This document shows positions 5,554-5,824 of a stretch of 5,824 nucleotides of DNA, one piece after another; position 1 is the first letter of the stretch, and every line of letters starts with the position of its first letter. Made by a program: the position numbers and the translations under genes. The notes beneath the pieces were generated by a model that was given only the letters and a program-made list of their open reading frames with translations, was not told the DNA's origin and searched no databases. The DNA lies in NCBI GenBank assembly GCA_948543905.1, contig CAOVIS010000026.1:1-5824 (forward strand). Reading direction: 5' to 3'. Source of the stretch: an uncultured Bacilli bacterium. Lineage in GTDB: Bacteria; Bacillota_I; Bacilli_A; RF39; UBA660.

Positions 5554-5824
5554 ATGGAAAAAGTTATCTTGATTAAATATGGAGAATTATCAACGAAAAA
5601 AGATAATATTAATTATTTTTTAACATGTCTTAGAAATAATATTTTGTTTAGATTAAAAGATTTAGATGTTAAGGTGAACTTTGATAAAGGACGAATGTTT
5701 ATTCATGAAATTAAAAATTATGATGAAGTAATAAATAGACTTAAAACTGTTTTTGGTATTCATGAAATTAATATTGGATATATAATTGATTCAAATATTT
5801 ATGAAGAAATAGCTAAAGATGTAG
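5554..5824 (+). CDS. thiI: tRNA 4-thiouridine synthase ThiI (N-terminal part, runs off window)
   Basis: ThiI adenylates U8 of tRNA and transfers persulfide sulfur to it, giving 4-thiouridine; in some bacteria it also serves thiamine thiazole synthesis. Ninety residues are visible. The start MEKVILIKYGELSTKKDNINYF... matches the ThiI N-terminal ferredoxin-like domain, with the family's hallmark [RK]YGELSxK (residues 8-15). FDKGRMFIHE and the helix before VFGIHEI then lead into the THUMP domain. The PP-loop (SGGxDS) and any rhodanese cysteine lie outside the window and cannot be judged. ATG 5554 is firm because an in-frame TGA sits at 5545-5547. No ribosome site precedes it and the predicted leader is about 10 bases. 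The sulfur donor is probably the cysteine desulfurase encoded about 1.7 kb upstream. Confidence 0.88.
   Translation, partial: MEKVILIKYGELSTKKDNINYFLTCLRNNILFRLKDLDVKVNFDKGRMFIHEIKNYDEVINRLKTVFGIHEINIGYIIDSNIYEEIAKDV

Noticed and set aside
5547..5576. Short upstream reading frame (nine codons) overlapping the thiI start
   Set aside because: It lacks a ribosome site, is in another frame and overlaps thiI codons; most likely chance in AT-rich sequence.

Overview
The window comes from a strongly AT-rich, low-GC Gram-positive-type genome. Genes lie close together on the plus strand, Shine-Dalgarno sites are of the GGAGG/AGGAGA type, and promoters carry TATAAT -10 boxes. UGA appears to be read as stop: the HIT-family gene ends on TGA directly over a good promoter, and Trp is written TGG. 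The two surface proteins are held by C-terminal transmembrane helices with basic tails and no LPXTG sortase motif. That would suit a wall-less or Mollicutes-related lineage of Bacilli (for example uncultured gut RF39-like bacteria), but the placement is inference.

Region 1 (2-2660) is a two-gene surface-protein operon. The first gene is cut by the window edge. It encodes tandem cadherin-like beta-sandwich domains, a transmembrane helix and a long charged cytoplasmic tail. The second gene overlaps it by 11 bases and encodes a signal peptide, a cohesin-like domain, three clear and one degenerate cadherin-like repeats, and a transmembrane anchor. A hairpin plus T-run at the stop codon of the second gene probably ends the transcript.

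Region 2 (about 2690-4409) has its own promoter. It carries a class V, NifS/IscS-type cysteine desulfurase with both catalytic residues, followed 13 bases later by a HIT-superfamily protein. The HIT protein has a GalT-like zinc ligand set (CxxC, H, HxH) and a Trp where the third motif residue is normally His or Gln.

Region 3 (4406-5489) is a self-contained unit: a TTGACA promoter, a lipoprotein gene of unknown function, and a strong intrinsic terminator. The lipoprotein reading frame is broken by two nearby, mutually compensating single-base shifts, so it is either a recent pseudogene or carries two assembly errors. Read through both, it would be about 325 residues.

Region 4 (5509-end) begins thiI with a well-formed promoter whose -10 box lies only 16 bases before the ATG, so the mRNA is nearly leaderless. 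ThiI uses persulfide sulfur supplied by a cysteine desulfurase for tRNA 4-thiouridine, and in some lineages for thiamine thiazole. The desulfurase of region 2 is therefore its likely partner, and the lipoprotein unit looks inserted between two functionally linked genes. I see no clear new defence or mobile system. The most notable points are the broken lipoprotein, the adhesin pair with its cytoplasmic tail, the variant HIT motif and the very short leaders.
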